DNA of 64,000 nt from Roridomyces roridus (Eukaryota > Basidiomycota > Agaricomycetes > Agaricales > Mycenaceae), in assembly GCA_029378245.1 (NCBI GenBank), contig JARKIF010000118.1, positions 40,099 through 104,098 on the forward strand, in the 5' to 3' direction. The notes below the pieces were generated by a model. That model saw nothing but the letters and a program-made list of their open reading frames with translations, was not told the origin of the DNA and did no database searches. Both the position numbers and the translations under genes were made by a program. Positions 1 to 13,240 of this stretch are shown one piece after another (within the stretch, counting starts at the first letter, position 1; each line of letters starts with the position of its first letter).

Positions 1-1335
1 CTCCATGCGCTGTAGAGAAGAGTCACAAAGTTGTTCCCCTCGGGGCTAGGACATATCAGTGTTTTGAAGAAGCTCTGGACCGAGAAACGCACCTGCCGGC
101 TGTCCACGGGGCGGTATCACTCCATCCAAGGGGGTTCACAGCAGGCGTTGCAGTCCCATTCGCCGTGATATGCGGGTTGCCCTGCGCATCATTCTCGCCG
201 AGGACCTTCCGGATGCCATCCGCGAACGGCAAATACACAGAAGCAGGGAAAGCCAAAGGCGAAGTCACCATCATACGATACGTCACAGCCGCGAGCATCG
301 AGCTCCCCGAAATCTCACCAAACCCATGCCCGTCTCCAGAAATATCGTTGAGGTAGTTACGAAGCAGCCCGCCGTCCATAGATGACGCCCGCGCGCCGTC
401 CACGATCTCCTTGATCCAGGAGCTCAAGTCCGAGATGGCTTGGCCGCGCCAGGACGTTCCCTTTGCAACCGGGGCCTTGAGGATGGTGTGCAGGACGCGG
501 AGCATGCCGGCGGCAGCCCACCCGTTGCCTGTGCTCCATAGACCGAGGTCTTGGCTCTGCGGACCGATGATGTGGTGCCAGAGACCGTTCGTCAGGGAGG
601 TGCCGACGGGGGAGAAGGTAGCGGACGAGTTGAAGAGGAGTACCTCGCGGTAGAGCCCGGATTGCAGGTACGCTGTTTCGAGGAGTGACGCGTTGTGTGT
701 GTCTGCAGCGAAATAAGCAATGAAGGGCGGCGCCATGTACATGAAATCAGCCCTGGGAGGAAGCGTGAGCGGGGTTGATGGTCCAGGGAAGGCAAACGCA
801 CCAAAGCTCAGCAACATCCGCGCGTTGAGAAATGGCACCGTTGACCCAGCGCGGCGCCTGACCCACGATGTAGTCGATCTCGCTCTGCGCAGCGTCCGCA
901 AACGTCCGGTTTGTCTTGCCAAGCAAGATCGCAGCGACGCCGAGACTGGCAGGGTCCCCAACCGCGCCCGCACCTGGATGCCAATCAGTGAGCATTCAGG
1001 TTAAACGAAGAATGGGACGCACCGTCCGAAAGTCCATTCGCACCCGTACCAATCACGATTCGGCTGGCGGCGTAAGCCAGCGCGGGGACCTTCGAGGGAT
1101 CAAGGGTAGGAACGGGGAAAGGGAATGCGCCGAATACTGAGAGTTCGGGGTTTCGCAGCTCGAGGAGCGTTTCGGATGCGGTACCATACTCCCAGGAGTG
1201 GCTCGGGAGCGACTCGGCGATGGAAGCGACGGCAGAAATGTCGAAACCGGGGTCAAAAGGCGTTGCAGCAGAGGGGTGAGCGACCGCCGCGGCGGCAACG
1301 GCGAGAGAAACGATTGTAAGGGACCGGAGAGCCAT
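1..1335 (-). CDS. GH105-like six-hairpin glycosidase, 3' end cut by window
   Basis: The sequence shows four exons on the minus strand: 1335-1023, 973-802, 752-93 and 45-1. All junctions are GT..AG and keep one frame. The protein starts with a hydrophobic signal peptide (MALRSLTIVSLAVAAAAVAH), so it is probably secreted. The middle holds a DFMYMAPPFIAYFA segment and a GLWSTGNGWAAAGM segment. The latter resembles the RGNGWA-type motif of the alpha/alpha six-hairpin families GH88/GH105, whose known members remove unsaturated uronic acids from pectin-derived oligosaccharides. The last exon resumes with SPEGNNFVTLLYSAW and runs off the window, so the true C-terminus is not seen. A pectin-related role is inferred from the family; the catalytic acid was not identified with certainty. 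Confidence 0.8.
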
Positions 1336-1383
1336 GTAGAAAGGGGGGAAAGAAGACTGGGAAAATCCACGGAGCGTCTTGGC

Positions 1384-1393
1384 ATAAATATAT
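1384..1393 (-). promoter_or_regulatory. TATA-like box of the glycosidase gene
   Basis: On the minus strand an A/T run reading TATATTTAT lies about 50 bp before the ATG at 1335, the usual position for a fungal TATA element. Confidence 0.4.
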
Positions 1394-4300
1394 CATCCAG
1401 GGGTGGTGGCGCACCACTCCCAGTGACCAAACTCGATGCAGATGCCGTGAATCAAAGCGATCGACCGGAAGGCAACCACTATCTCGCGTAAATCAGCCAG
1501 TGTGTTTCACATGAAAGGCGGGTCTCAGGCTTTCACTGGCTCCCAGCTCAGCGAGTCCCGGTACCTGTGTGGACGCCTCACAGGCGACGTCTTCAACCAC
1601 TAAGTTCCACAGAGAATAGCGCTGGTAGGATCGGACCGACTGCACGGAGGCACCGACTTGTCCAATGTTTTGCGAATGTTTCAAACGTCAACCCGATGTC
1701 TGATGGAATTTTCCCATGGTCGGTGGTGATGCCGCTGTTACACTTACAGAGCCCGAGACAGGATTTCGGCCATGCAAACTGTCGGGAACGTGCGTGCGTA
1801 AGCCAAGGAATTATCTAGGGAAAGTTTCGGGAAAGATACGGAGCACGAACCATGACTGATTCAGGGAAACGACGCTCTGGGTTTGCTCTGGGCCACAGTC
1901 GGCATGTCTCCGAATGTTAGAGCTCGTCCATGGAATAGAAAATTCTCACTTGTGACGAAGCTCAATCAGGGTCGTATTTCATCCGCGGAATGCTGGCGGA
2001 ATAGATGACTTCGCTGACTGGTATGCATACAGTGCATGGAATATAAAACGATTACGAACCTGCGGCCGTCAACTATTTGAGGCTTCGGCGACCAACGGCC
2101 GGGTGGGTATTTATCCCTTTGAAAAGCAGGGGTTAAGATGCCAGGGGTGATCGTGTCCAGCCCTGCGAGAATGCACACTTCATGAGTCCTGGGAGGGATG
2201 ACACGCCAGTGCGGCGGGGAGGACCTCGACAGGGAACAGACGGCAAGAAAAAGCGATGGTAGTCGGAAGGAGGAGGAGGAGAAAAGAGTGGCATTTGTCG
2301 ATCACGTGCTGATCATGATGGTTACGCAAGTCCAAGTCCCGTGACTCATTTGCCCTGACCGCCACCCCCCTTTCCTCTCACTTGCTCGGCCCATCCAGAG
2401 AATACGCTTCAAGCTGCCCTGCCCTTTCACTCTGAAGACTCCATCCCCAAAGCCTCCGACCCTTCCCACCGACATCGGTCCGTCGCTGGCGGCTGGCTAC
2501 GCCGCTACGGTCTATGCAACGGAAGATTCATGGCCCCGCCCCAGTGACTACATTACCTCAGAGAACTGGAAAACCTTCCGCCCTCACTCAGAAGCTTCCA
2601 CGCCGTCCTCCCTCGCTTGGGATTCCCTTGCTGATCACCTATGATCGCAGGTCCTCAGCCACCTGTATATCCAGCGACGATAGGACCGATCGGCTCGTAC
2701 CTCCTCCTCCCCCGAAACCGGTGTCTTTTCCACGACGCTGGGCAGCTCTGATTTACGGACACAACATCTGCGATGTGCGTATCATTGTTTTCCGTATATA
2801 CTGCCATCCAACCGCTCCTATAAGTGCGGCGCCTTGGGAATAAGTACCGTCGGATTACTACCTCTGGGGGAGGCTACGTCCCGGCTTCTGCTTCCCTTGC
2901 CGCGCCAATATTTTCTAGAGATTTGCCACAGTATGCCCGGGGCCACGAAATTCACTCATTCTTGGATGTGCTGCTGTTTCATCATGACGCTTATACGACG
3001 AGGCAGACCCTACTACGGACGACAAGGCCTTGAAGCAATTCATGAAATGATGCAAAGTATCACTGCCAAAGCGGTCGTCAAGAGATCAAGGCCGTACCTT
3101 TTCCGAGGCCTTTTCGTCTTCACGCTGGTATCTTTGCTTGGACCTCGACAGCCTGTTCCTGACCACCATTTTCCAATGAGTGAGGCGCTTCCGTTAGCTG
3201 GCGAGTCAGTCGAGTACTTCCTGCCACCTGGACAACAACGAATATTCTCGAATCAAAACTACGTATCTTGCGCAGTATCCTACAAATCCCTGTCCTCTCG
3301 CCAGCGTTTCAGCAAGACACCGAAACCTCCATCGTCGATCCGGTGTCTGGACTGTTTTGTCAACGAGCTCTTCGAGAGAGTCCCATCGGCTTCACCCTAC
3401 CAATATTCTCCCATACTCGGGAGCGCGAACAACAACCAGAGGTTCCGGGTACTATCCCGCTGAAATTTCAGGCTGCTGTACAGGAATCAACGAGATACAC
3501 CAGCCGAATAACACGATCCCTGTATCCAATGGCTTATATGGCTCGTCGAGGCTTCCGACTGGAAATTGAAAATCAGAAACTCTCACATGCAATGCCAATA
3601 GTAGAGCCAGGTCCACTGAAGTTCGTGACTGTCCCTTTACTCACCGTGTCCTCTGCGCCTGTCGAGATGTCGGCTCAATTCCACCATGTTCGCATTCCCA
3701 CGCCCAACTCCCGTCGTTCTATCTTGTCGCCGCATTCAACTGTGGAGCTTTCTGGTCATGTTTCTGTTCCGCCTTGGTTCCGTTCAATTGAAATGACAGA
3801 TCCTCGCGCTTAGGCTTCTTCGCGGCGTCTTCAATTGCACTGCATGCGTTAGTTCCCCGCTCCTCGCATCACATTGGTCAGTATATTTTTTCCCCCGCTC
3901 GCCACTTGACAGCACCCGCTGAAACTCGCTAAACCCTCCTCAGCTGGGTTTGGCTAGGTTGAATTAACTCATCAAGAATGCTATTGAATCCGAAATGTGA
4001 ATCCCACAAGGTCGCGATGTGATGAGAGCGCCGCGATAAGATCGACGTTCGTGTATGTAGCGCTCACTGGAAAGGGACATCCATGGAACCCTCTGCTTGG
4101 CGGACTCGTCCGGCGTCTCCAAATGAAACTGACTAGAACTGACTCGGCGCGGCAGCAAATTAGGCGGCAACAAACGAGACAAGTGTGAAATTAAGGTACC
4201 GGATTCAGCCAAGCGCCCCCAGTATCTCTAGTTCCTCTCTGTGGGTTCTCCGTTATGATTGTCTTTTGAAATCTTTGCCGTCACTGGTGGTCAACCGTCT

Positions 4301-6484
4301 CAACGACCACTCTCTCGGAACTGGCGTTGCAACTTGCACGGGCACCTAGGAGGACAACTGAATCCAAATTCTTGCGGCCGCCATCAGCGCTTTGAATCCG
4401 GATATTCGGAACGGTGGCCGCGGCGGAGAGTGTCAACGAGTAATTTGAACGACACCTGTCGACAGTGAACAATCGTGGCGATTCGTGCCAGGGGCCTAGA
4501 TACTCAGAGCTCCCGATCCGTTGCAAACTCGGACAACTTTGGTTCCGGGTACCCGAGGTCCATTCCACATAGTGTACACTGGGGACAATGAAACTCCAGT
4601 GCTGGACCTCCGAACGGCAGGACTGCCTTGATTGGACGGCTCCACGGACCCAAACAAAGCATATAATATGTTAAGTACTCGTAATCGTCTACGCAAGGGA
4701 CCAGCAGAGGCGTTTGGAACCCGCATCGCGTGCTGAGGACGGTAATACATCTAACTCCCCATTCCAATTCTGTTCAACCATGTGATTTGATGCATCCTCT
4801 CTAGATCAGAATTTCTATCTGGGTTGAACATTCTCAAACACCGCCCGAAACGTGAAGACCGCGGACATTGTGACTAGTCAAGACGTCAAAGCTCCGCGAC
4901 CATATATTTCCTTTGCATGCCGGTGTAGCGTCATCTCCGTCATTCCAATCATGCGGCGGCAAGGCAAGGCAACACTCTTTTAGGTGTCTTCTGCCGCCAT
5001 TGATCAACGAATAGCTATTCTATTCCGAGTCTCAGGCGAACACGGTCCGTGCTCCAACCTTGTCTCTGGCAACCTAAGTTCCCGGAGTTTCAACTGCGCG
5101 CAATGCAGAGCAACCCCATGGAGGTGGTGCTGCCTCAACAGAAATAATCAATCCGCCGGCCGGCCGCCTCGGTCGGCACCACGATTTATCACCGCGCATC
5201 GTGCAGTTGACACAGGGCGACAGTTGGGGACAGCGACATCTGTGCGGGAGACGCAGTACAACACCCGCGCTTCTCTTGACACAACACGGTCGGTACTTCG
5301 GAGCGAACACCCAGGGCTCCGTGATCCTTCACGACGCGCGGCAATCCAGTAAATGGTGCCGCATGGAGGTTTCTGGATTCTGGAGGAATGGACTTGATTG
5401 TGAACAAGTCAAGTAATAAGTATCTCACGGCGAAGTGCCGATTTATTCGCACAATGTCAGCAAAATTACCGACCACGGGGGTTGTCGGGCAACATCCGAG
5501 GAGTAACTGCGCGGGAAAAATCTACAACTCCAAGCTGGCTTTCGCTCCCCAGATGGCAGTCAGTTGTGAGTAAATCAATATCAGCGCGGCAAGCGCACAT
5601 AAGTAGATGCCGGGGGTAGTCCAAGCCTTCCGAGCGAGCGCCTGTACGGAGGAACGGCGCGAGAGAGCGAAATCCGAATTTGAATGGAAGCCCGCCCGCG
5701 GTTGCGTGCTTTGCAAACAGATGACATGGTGGTATCACCGCGTCGGGCGGCTTGCATGCACGCGGCATCTCTGCCCCCCACTCAATAAATTCGAAGGAAG
5801 AATGGTGTGGGTAAGAATCCGTTGTACTCCAAGTTTACCTGTGAGTTTACCTGTATCGTCTGACCTCCCCGATCAACGAGTGAACTCATACGTCAGTCAG
5901 TTATAGACTTTGTACCCAGATGGACGGACGAATACGGGTTTCTCGGAGGCAATCAGCCATCTAGGTGTTCGTTCGGTCGGAGGTACCGGTGGAATTGAGT
6001 TATTGACAGGATAATTACCAAAATATACCCTCCGGCGATCTACTGAACAGCGGACCACCCACGGCCTGACCGTCGCCAATCGCACTGCCTCGATGCGATG
6101 AGTGTACGGTGTACACTGTACGGCACACCCAGCCTGTCTTTGGTTGCGCGTACGATTGGGCATGCATTAAGCAAATGGGTCTGGTTATCTTCAGATTCGA
6201 ACAGAGATTTTTGGGGTGAAGGGCTTGTTCTAAAATCGTTGGCAGGAGCATGTGTCGGATTCGTGTACTAGTCAACAGGTGAACTACACTCAATTGAAAC
6301 ATTTACCCACGACTGATGAAGGTCATGGGTAACGTACCTGAGGCTTCTGCGGTCTCTCGGAAAACATTTCTCCACAAGAGGACAATCAACGTAAAAGGAC
6401 GTACTATCACACTTCACGTCAGTCTCCGTGGATGTCCTGCCGGCCGCCGCGGCGATCGGCTAGCACTGATCATCACACTTTTTA
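1394..6484. other. 5.1-kb stretch without recognisable gene
   Basis: Several open frames of 60-209 codons exist on both strands, the longest around 2834-3813 on the plus strand. None shows a known motif, consistent splice structure or domain-like composition. I see no transposon ends except the hAT target site at the right border. It may hold decayed or lineage-specific sequence. Confidence 0.5.
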
Positions 6485-6503
6485 GATGTGTGCAGTGTTG
6501 TCA
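6485..6503. repeat. hAT left target duplication and TIR
   Basis: GATGTGTG at 6485-6492 is the 8-bp target duplication. CAGTGTTGTCA at 6493-6503 is the left terminal inverted repeat. Both recur exactly at the right end (9816-9834). CAGTG fits the hAT end consensus YARNG. Confidence 0.92.
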
Positions 6504-9500
6504 TTGACCGAGGTCCGATCAGGTCTGACCAAGGTTATCCGAAGCGGTCCGACTGTTGACCGAAATGGTCGGACCACTGGTGATGGGCAATCAAAGACCG
6601 ATCAATTTCAGTATTCCCTCGTATTGCGCTAATATATCCAGAACCAGACAATATATAGATGTCTGCAATGACTAATGTGTAAAGTTCAGTCCCAGTGTGT
6701 CCCCCGGTAAGCCCCCGAAGACATCCTGCGACCCTCCCGATCCTGCCGCTGCTCTCGGTCGCGCCGCCGCCGCCGCCGTCTGGTCCGTATCCATCTCATT
6801 GATCTCAGCATCCAGCAACGCACTACCCACGTCCCAATAAAACACGAGATTCCGTTCTTGCACGTCCGCGGGGTAGACGAACACTTCTTCGAGTAAGAGC
6901 TTCTTGAACCGCGCCGGTACTCTCGATCTGGCGTTGTATTGAGTCGGCGCGGGATGGGACGTTGCGCTCGAGTCTTCATCCTCCTCCTCCTCGTCTTCAC
7001 CCCCTCTCTCTCTCTCTGCTGTCGCCATCCCGATGAGAGCAGCTGAAAGCTGTTCAAACTCGTTCTCCACGGTGGCCACATCACCCATCTCCGCCGCCGT
7101 CAGCCCACCCGAGCCGCCCTCTGCGGTCTCTTCCGATGCCTCGCCATCTGAGTCGTTACCCTCCTCCATCTGCTGCGGAACGATGTCGTCGAGGCTGCAG
7201 TGCCGAGGCTTGCGCTGTGGTATACGTCCCTCGTTCGCATGTATTTGTAGACGATCCGCGCGAACCAGCGAAGTCTTGTGCACCTTTTGTGGGTTGAGAC
7301 GGTTGCGACGCTTCGAGTGGATCATGCCAAAGTCGGAGAAGACACGTTCGGGGCCGGCAGAGTTTGGGAGAATGCTGTGAATTCGGATTGCCAGAGCAAT
7401 GAACATCGGGCGCCCGGAGGTCGGGGGTGCGCTTCCCGTCAGACGTCGAAAGATCGTAACGAGCGGCAGAGGGTCATTCTGAAACAAAAAACAGGTCAAT
7501 AAAGCGGACAACACAGGGAGAGAAAGAAAAGGACAAACTCGGGCTTTCGCTGCATCGACATAGTCTTGCAGCATGATGCTCTCGTCGGAGAAGAAGCCTG
7601 TGTTATCTTGCCAATCGGCGCAAGCCTGAGTGAATTCGACGTCCCCGGCAGGGTCGTATCGCAGCAGACGCTTGACTGCGCGCCTGATGATCTGAAAAAA
7701 ACTGACCGGAGGGAGTACTTCGGCATTGAAGTATTTATCGCGCACCAGCGGGTTGAGGTAGACCGCAAGTAGCATGAGTTCTTGGTCGGTCGCTTTCCAG
7801 CGGCGCTCCAAGCTGGCGACGACGGCGTCTTTCATGGCAGCCTCGTGGTCAGGCAGAGAGGAGAAATAGCAATAGAGATTTCCTAGAGTCAAAGCGACCA
7901 TATCAAGTCGGCAGTATGGCGCCTGCAGGTTTGTGGAAGCGATCGCTAGCGGTTCGAGGTGCTTCGCGGCACTTGAGATGCAATCAGAGCCCGGCCCATG
8001 CATAAGAAGGAACACTTACCGTTTGATATTAGTCCAGAACTGCGGTGACAGTGCAGTGGTAATAGCACTCTCAGCAACAGCTATCTGTTCCTGTTTTCGC
8101 CCAATACAATTCCGAAGTGCGTCGCGATGAGCTAAGACTGTGATCTGTATCGCATTCTCCAACAGAATCAGGCGACGAAGACAGCAATATTGAGACAGCC
8201 AACGTGTCAGGACGGGAAGTATGAGCATGAGGGCCACAATGCGAGTCCGAAGCTGCTCGGCACGAAGACAGTCGAGGGCGAAGTAGTGGTGAACGAAGAA
8301 TTTGATCAGCTCTATCGCTTTTTTGATGTCTTCAAGCCAAGGTTCCTTCACCGCAAGTGCATTGCCGGTGATGAGGTGCATCTGGTGGGCCCAGCACTCG
8401 AATACAGCGATCCAATTCATATTCTCCTTGATTAAACGTCGCATCTTCTTGCCGTCGGGGCCATTGTCCGTGCAAATCGCGATGACGTCCACACCGTACT
8501 TCTCGAGAGCGTATTGGAGGTCGGTCTTGACGATTTCATACAGCTCGTCACCCGTCTTTGGCCGCCCAGTCATATCATGTGTGCGTAAAAGGTATGGCTG
8601 TGATTCTTGATCAGGCGACGACTACAACGACACACAGAATGGATACCTTCCCTTGTACGCTCAAGACAGACGTGTTAACGTGAGTCCTTGCGACATTGCT
8701 CCACCCGTCCTCGGCGTAGGTTGCGAGTTTGCCCGTGGTCTCTTTGCGAGCTCGTTCCACGACATCATCCGCGAGCTCATCGAGTATCGGTCCAGAAAGT
8801 TTGCGTCGGTCAGGGAGGGCATATGCAGGTAGATATTTGTCGAAAAAAGACCTGAACTCGGGGTTCGCTGCTGCGTTCCAAGAGAAACCGCAGACAGTGA
8901 AGAGCGAACAAAGGTCTCGCTCAAATTGCTCCTGTGAGGGAGGAGACGGCTGTATACTGGAGTAGGTGGAGTCGGTGGACGTTTTACGTCGTTTGGGTGG
9001 TGGTCCAGCGAACGGGGAAGGTGATTGATACATCTGAGGGGACGGGGAGTCATGGAATGGCATCGCACCAAACGTTTGTGATAACGGTGAAGGGATTGGG
9101 GCCGGGGACGGTGAGAAAGGCATGGAGGGAGAGTAGGAGGGGCCGGCGGAGCTGTTTATGAAGAGTCCATGGCCGGGGTTCATCGTGGGCTGACTGTTAG
9201 CTGCTGCCATTGGGGCGCGCTTGGCAGAGAACTCGTCCGCCTTCTCGATAATGGCGTCCCGTGCTGCAGCTTCGTGGGGGTTATTGTTGATCACGTTGCA
9301 GTTCAAAAGGTGTGTTCGTAGATTGGTTGTCTTTCCGGAGATGTAGGTGTGGTGTTGAGACGCTGTGAAAGGTTAGCTCATACACGGCGCGTGCCAGATG
9401 TACAACGACGCACCTGCGCGGTACCACTCCTTTTCTGTCTTGTCAGGGCCCATTTCGATGTTCAGCAACCTCTGAGACGCCTGATTCATCTTCGACTGAG

Positions 9501-9826
9501 CTATCCACGGCCTCATCTCCGCCAAGCACCACGCTCGATCGTGTCCTCCTTGCTTCACTCCGTCGGTATAAAAACCGCGCCAAAGGGGTTGTAGTTTCGT
9601 CGCATTCGGGTCGTCTGACTTTCGCGTACGGATCTGGGGGCCAGACATGACCAGGAAGGGCAAGGCGCGCAGAGACGCGTCGTGGTGATTGGCAAAAGAG
9701 TGATGGGAATCTATTTCTAAATACAGACTTGACTCGATCCGACCTTGATCTGGCTCGGTCCGACCTCCGCCAGTCAACTGATGACATTTGACCTTTGACC
9801 CGTCAAGTCGGACCTTGACAACACTG
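6493..9826 (-). mobile_element. Intact hAT-superfamily DNA transposon, 3334 bp
   Basis: The element is bounded by perfect 11-bp inverted repeats (CAGTGTTGTCA) and flanked by identical 8-bp GATGTGTG duplications, the diagnostic hAT target-site length. Both subterminal zones carry repeated GGTCCGA/TCGGACC-type motifs, as expected for transposase binding sites. Inside lies one transposase gene on the minus strand, whose five exons join in an open frame. Exact duplications, matching ends and an open frame all point to a recent insertion of a possibly autonomous copy. It sits between two gene-poor stretches and breaks no recognisable gene. Confidence 0.93.
6672..9648 (-). CDS. hAT transposase (BED finger, DUF659-type core, hAT dimerisation)
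   Basis: The joined exons 9648-9414, 9362-8647, 8597-8020, 7971-7539 and 7478-6672 give 922 codons without a stop. Exon 1 and the start of exon 2 form a BED-type zinc finger: KQGGHDRAWC spacing followed by GKTTNLRTHLLNC. A Pro/Ser-rich linker follows. Exon 3 carries the RNase H-like core with TRPK/TGDELYE, AICTDNGPDGKK and CWAHQMHL segments, as in DUF659 transposases. The last exon has the C-terminal dimerisation block (NSAGPERVFSDFGMIHSKRR) and an acidic tail. The start was chosen at MSGPQIRTR because the finger follows directly and the transposon end lies just upstream. Whether it is active was not established. Confidence 0.92.
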
Positions 9827-9834
9827 GATGTGTG
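9816..9834. repeat. hAT right TIR and target duplication
   Basis: TGACAACACTG at 9816-9826 is the exact reverse complement of the left terminus, followed by the second GATGTGTG copy at 9827-9834. Confidence 0.92.
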
Positions 9835-10926
9835 TTGAGAGTTACATCAATCATCGTTATGTCTTCGAATTCTAGCACGGCGTTGTGGCTTGCGAGAGCT
9901 TGATAGAACGTTGACCGGTGTCGTACAAACACATGCCGAATTCGAATGATGACCCACCTGCTACGACGATGTATTAGAATGCAAACGGGAATCGCTCCCC
10001 GCCGCCGTTTAGACAGTGATTCCCGGAGATTAGTATTCGGCGATTCCTGTATTGCGTAATATTAATATTCACTCACCCGTTCACGGAGTAAGATTAAAAA
10101 AAGGTCCATTCTGATGGCTGTTCCACTTCCGCTCGGTTGCCGCGGCGGCAGGAGATATCGGCCCCGACTTGTACGTCAAGGGCTTCGAAGCAGCGCGCCC
10201 AATGGCTGATAAAAGTCCGTGTGGGCCGTAACAGCGAAGCCACGATGTCGGACGGCCGGCCTCCGTGTCTCTGCGTGTGTACTGGGTACATTTCGTACAT
10301 ACCATGAACAGCGATTTTGCCCCATGGTCTCCTGTGTTACCAGCCTCTTTCCAACGAGGCACTGTAATTTTCCCGCTGTCAACGAAATTCGACTCGGAAT
10401 TTGGCGTCACGATGATCCTGCAGGGGGCTTATCGGCCGCGTGGAACGGTGTGCATTGGTCAGAGAATGGCTCTGTGAGATGAAAGCACTCGCCGTCGGCA
10501 GCAATGGGAAGTCGAAAACTGACACGTAGATTCCAGTCTCCCATCCGGTGAGTAGTTTAATCGCAGGGATGCCTGTCAAAGATACATGTTCGGGGTTGGT
10601 TCGGTGCCCACGGCCGGGTGTTTCAGTTGTTGGTCAAAATGTTGTGTTGTCCAAGTGAGTTCTAAGGACATGCCGTGCACGGTCAACATGACATCCGAGT
10701 TGAACGTAAGGAGCTAGTCCAAAAGTTGATGAAAAGCAAGCGATCAAGACATGCAGGGCTGCAGATCACAATTGACTCTTCTCTGTTCGAAGCGGGGCTA
10801 TCGGTCAACTACCTACGATTAATGATTCCCGGTTTCGTAACCGCGGGGGCCAGATCCGCCAGATTCTATACACTCCCAACCTCTTTAAAGCCAGCCTTCT
10901 CATGGAGACGCCCATTTACCACTACT
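9835..10926. other. Intergenic stretch upstream of the first zinc-cluster gene
   Basis: No gene was recognised. Short open frames on both strands (about 60-109 codons) lack motifs. The stretch presumably includes the promoter of the gene starting at 10927. Confidence 0.45.
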
Positions 10927-11800
10927 ATGCAACAACCCGGTCGAGGAACCCAGTTACCGAGCATCCGTTCTCTACATCCTTATCTGCCGCCCCCGCCCCC
11001 TTCCGCCACATCCCTGCCTGCTCCCTCCTCGCACCCCAGCCCCAGCCCCTCCGATCGGGACGCTCGGGACTCTAGCTGCGAGCACGAGTCCGCTACAGCA
11101 GCCGGCGACGCACCGAAAAAGAAACGCAGACGTCAAGCACTCAGCTGTACCGGTTAGGACAATCCTCCGTCGACGTCGGGTCGTGCTGATTGATGTGCCT
11201 GCCGCAGAATGCAAGCGCCGCAAGATTAGATGTGATCGAACACAGCCGTGTACACCATGCGTTAGACGAGGCGACCAAGACAAATGTAAATGGCATGTTG
11301 TGGAACCAGTGTGAGTTTTCTTGGCCGCTGGGTTTGCTGCTCGATATTCAATGACGTCTAGAGCCGAAAGATATGTTGCTCTCGCAGAGCATGAGGCGCT
11401 GCGTACTCGAGTCGGCGCGCTCGAAGCTTTTATATCTCACCTCCCATCCGGCGTGCTCGCGTCGATGCCCCCCGTTCCAAGCCCTCCTCCCCGGCATCAG
11501 CCTTCCCCATATTTCATCACATCTCAATCACCAACCCAGGCCTACCCACCCCACGCCTTCCACTCGCCCGTACTCGACGTCCGTTCACCGCCACCGGGGC
11601 CGCCGCCACGCAAACAATCACAATCACAGCAGCCTACCTGGGCTCCTCATCGCGGTGGGAGCGATCCCAGAGGTGTGCACCTGCCCTCCCCGCTGATGCA
11701 CTCAGAGCACTCACCCAGCGGGCAGAACATGCGCATGCACTCTCATCATCACACCCACGTCTCACGCGCTAGTCTCTCCCGACTCGTCTCCGCCGAGTGA
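10927..11800 (+). CDS. Small Zn2Cys6 transcription factor (copy 1)
   Basis: Exons 10927-11152, 11208-11310 and 11362-11800 join to 255 codons. A Pro-rich N-terminus with LPSIRSLHPYLPP is followed by a basic stretch (KKKRRRQALS). Next comes a binuclear zinc cluster with cysteines 74, 77, 84, 90, 93 and 102, spacing C-x2-C-x6-C-x5-C-x2-C-x8-C. Such clusters bind two zinc ions and DNA in fungal nuclear regulators. Behind it comes EHEALRTRVGALEAFISHLP, a probable short helical dimerisation segment, then a low-complexity Pro/Ser/His tail. There is no fungal-specific middle homology domain, so it is shorter than classical Gal4-type factors. A paralogue lies tail-to-tail at 13241-14525. Its target genes are unknown. 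Confidence 0.88.
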
Positions 11801-13240
11801 CTTGACAGTGCCATCGAGCTGTCCTGGTTCTGTATTACCATCCATCCGTCTCATCCCCGCCCTCCCGTCTGTCTCGACTCTCCGCCCGATATATATCCAT
11901 TTATCGCCTCTCCTTGACCCGTCGTAATAGAGCCCGTGGTGGAGCGGTTGTTTCGGGTTGTACTTTTCCTTTTGTGTTTTGAACTCAAACTAGGAGCAAC
12001 CTCGGATCGAATGACCCCGCGCCGAGATGTTGGTTCAAAACTTACATAGAGAGTGGCCCGTCTGTATGTGTGGCATGTAATAATAAGCTGTAGACCCTAC
12101 TTCTTGCGTATCTCTATCTCCGCATGACGCGGCAGCCCTGCATAGCTGGATGCAATCCTAATACAATTAAATCTGCGTGTTAGAGAACCCGAAATGAATT
12201 ATTATGACGCGGTGATAATTTGGTGCCGCCAATCCCTGTGAACGGCGACGGAAGAGAACCGGTCATGGGCAGTATTCTCGGCCGACCCTAGAATCACGAA
12301 CGAAAATGCTGAGGTCTGATGCCGATCGCGGCCAACACTCGGCTTATAAGCACTGATCGCGCTCCTGACCAGCACACAACTTCAGTTGTTGAACTCTTAC
12401 CTGGACCCACGAAATCAATCAGGTGGATTACAAGTGAGATCGGGATCCGAATCTATACGGCAGCCCGCCGGAAATTGGAATATTTACGAGGTTGACAGAT
12501 ATGTGAGAGAAGTTGATTTAATCGTTCGAGCTCAGGCTTCACATCAATATGCGGCATCACACCGTGATCGATGAAACTTCCGACTGAAGATGGAAAACGT
12601 TTGAAAATGGATTCTCCGAGGTGATTGTATGCTCCACCGTTTAACAATTGTCGCCCGCGCGCTAATGCAAACTCACCCTCAGCCGACTGGACACGAACCT
12701 ATTACACAGATATATTGTACTAGTAACAAATCGAACCACGACAGTCGGGCACCACACTAGCAGTAGTGAGGTACGTAAGCGCAGAAAAGCAGAGGAAGAC
12801 AGATGGGTATATGCCATACACCCGTCACCCTCAGCGTCGTCTCACCCCACGCCCACGTCCCGGTCGCCAAACCCTCAGCCGTCGACGCCTCGATAACGAC
12901 GACCACACACTCCCACCCACACGCTGTTGTGCGGTCGGAACACGGGACTGTGACGTTCCAGAGGTAGAGCTACAGCGCGTGGGATCGAGAAGCAGGCCAG
13001 GGCCAACTGCTGGAGAAGATGTGGGCACCAACACCATGACATGGGCAGTCGGAAAGATATCATGATCAGGGGTCATGGGTGCCTGAATGTCAAGTGCATG
13101 TGCGTGCCAGCGGAGGCGTGGAACCTGAAAGGGCGGGGAAGTTGGGGGAGCAAATGTAGAGGTGACACCGGAAAACGTGAACCTGCGCACGGAAGGACTC
13201 GCCGCTTGAGGCTTGGTTCATTCGTTGAAGAGTGTCCCAC
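11801..13240. other. Space between two convergent zinc-cluster genes
   Basis: The region is 1.4 kb between two stop codons. It holds the 3' untranslated sequences of both factors. Open frames here (up to 119 codons) have no recognisable features. Confidence 0.5.

Noticed and set aside
2834..3813. Two overlapping plus-strand frames of 209 and 181 codons as a gene
   Set aside because: No motif, signal peptide, repeat or splice support; composition is like the surrounding non-coding DNA.
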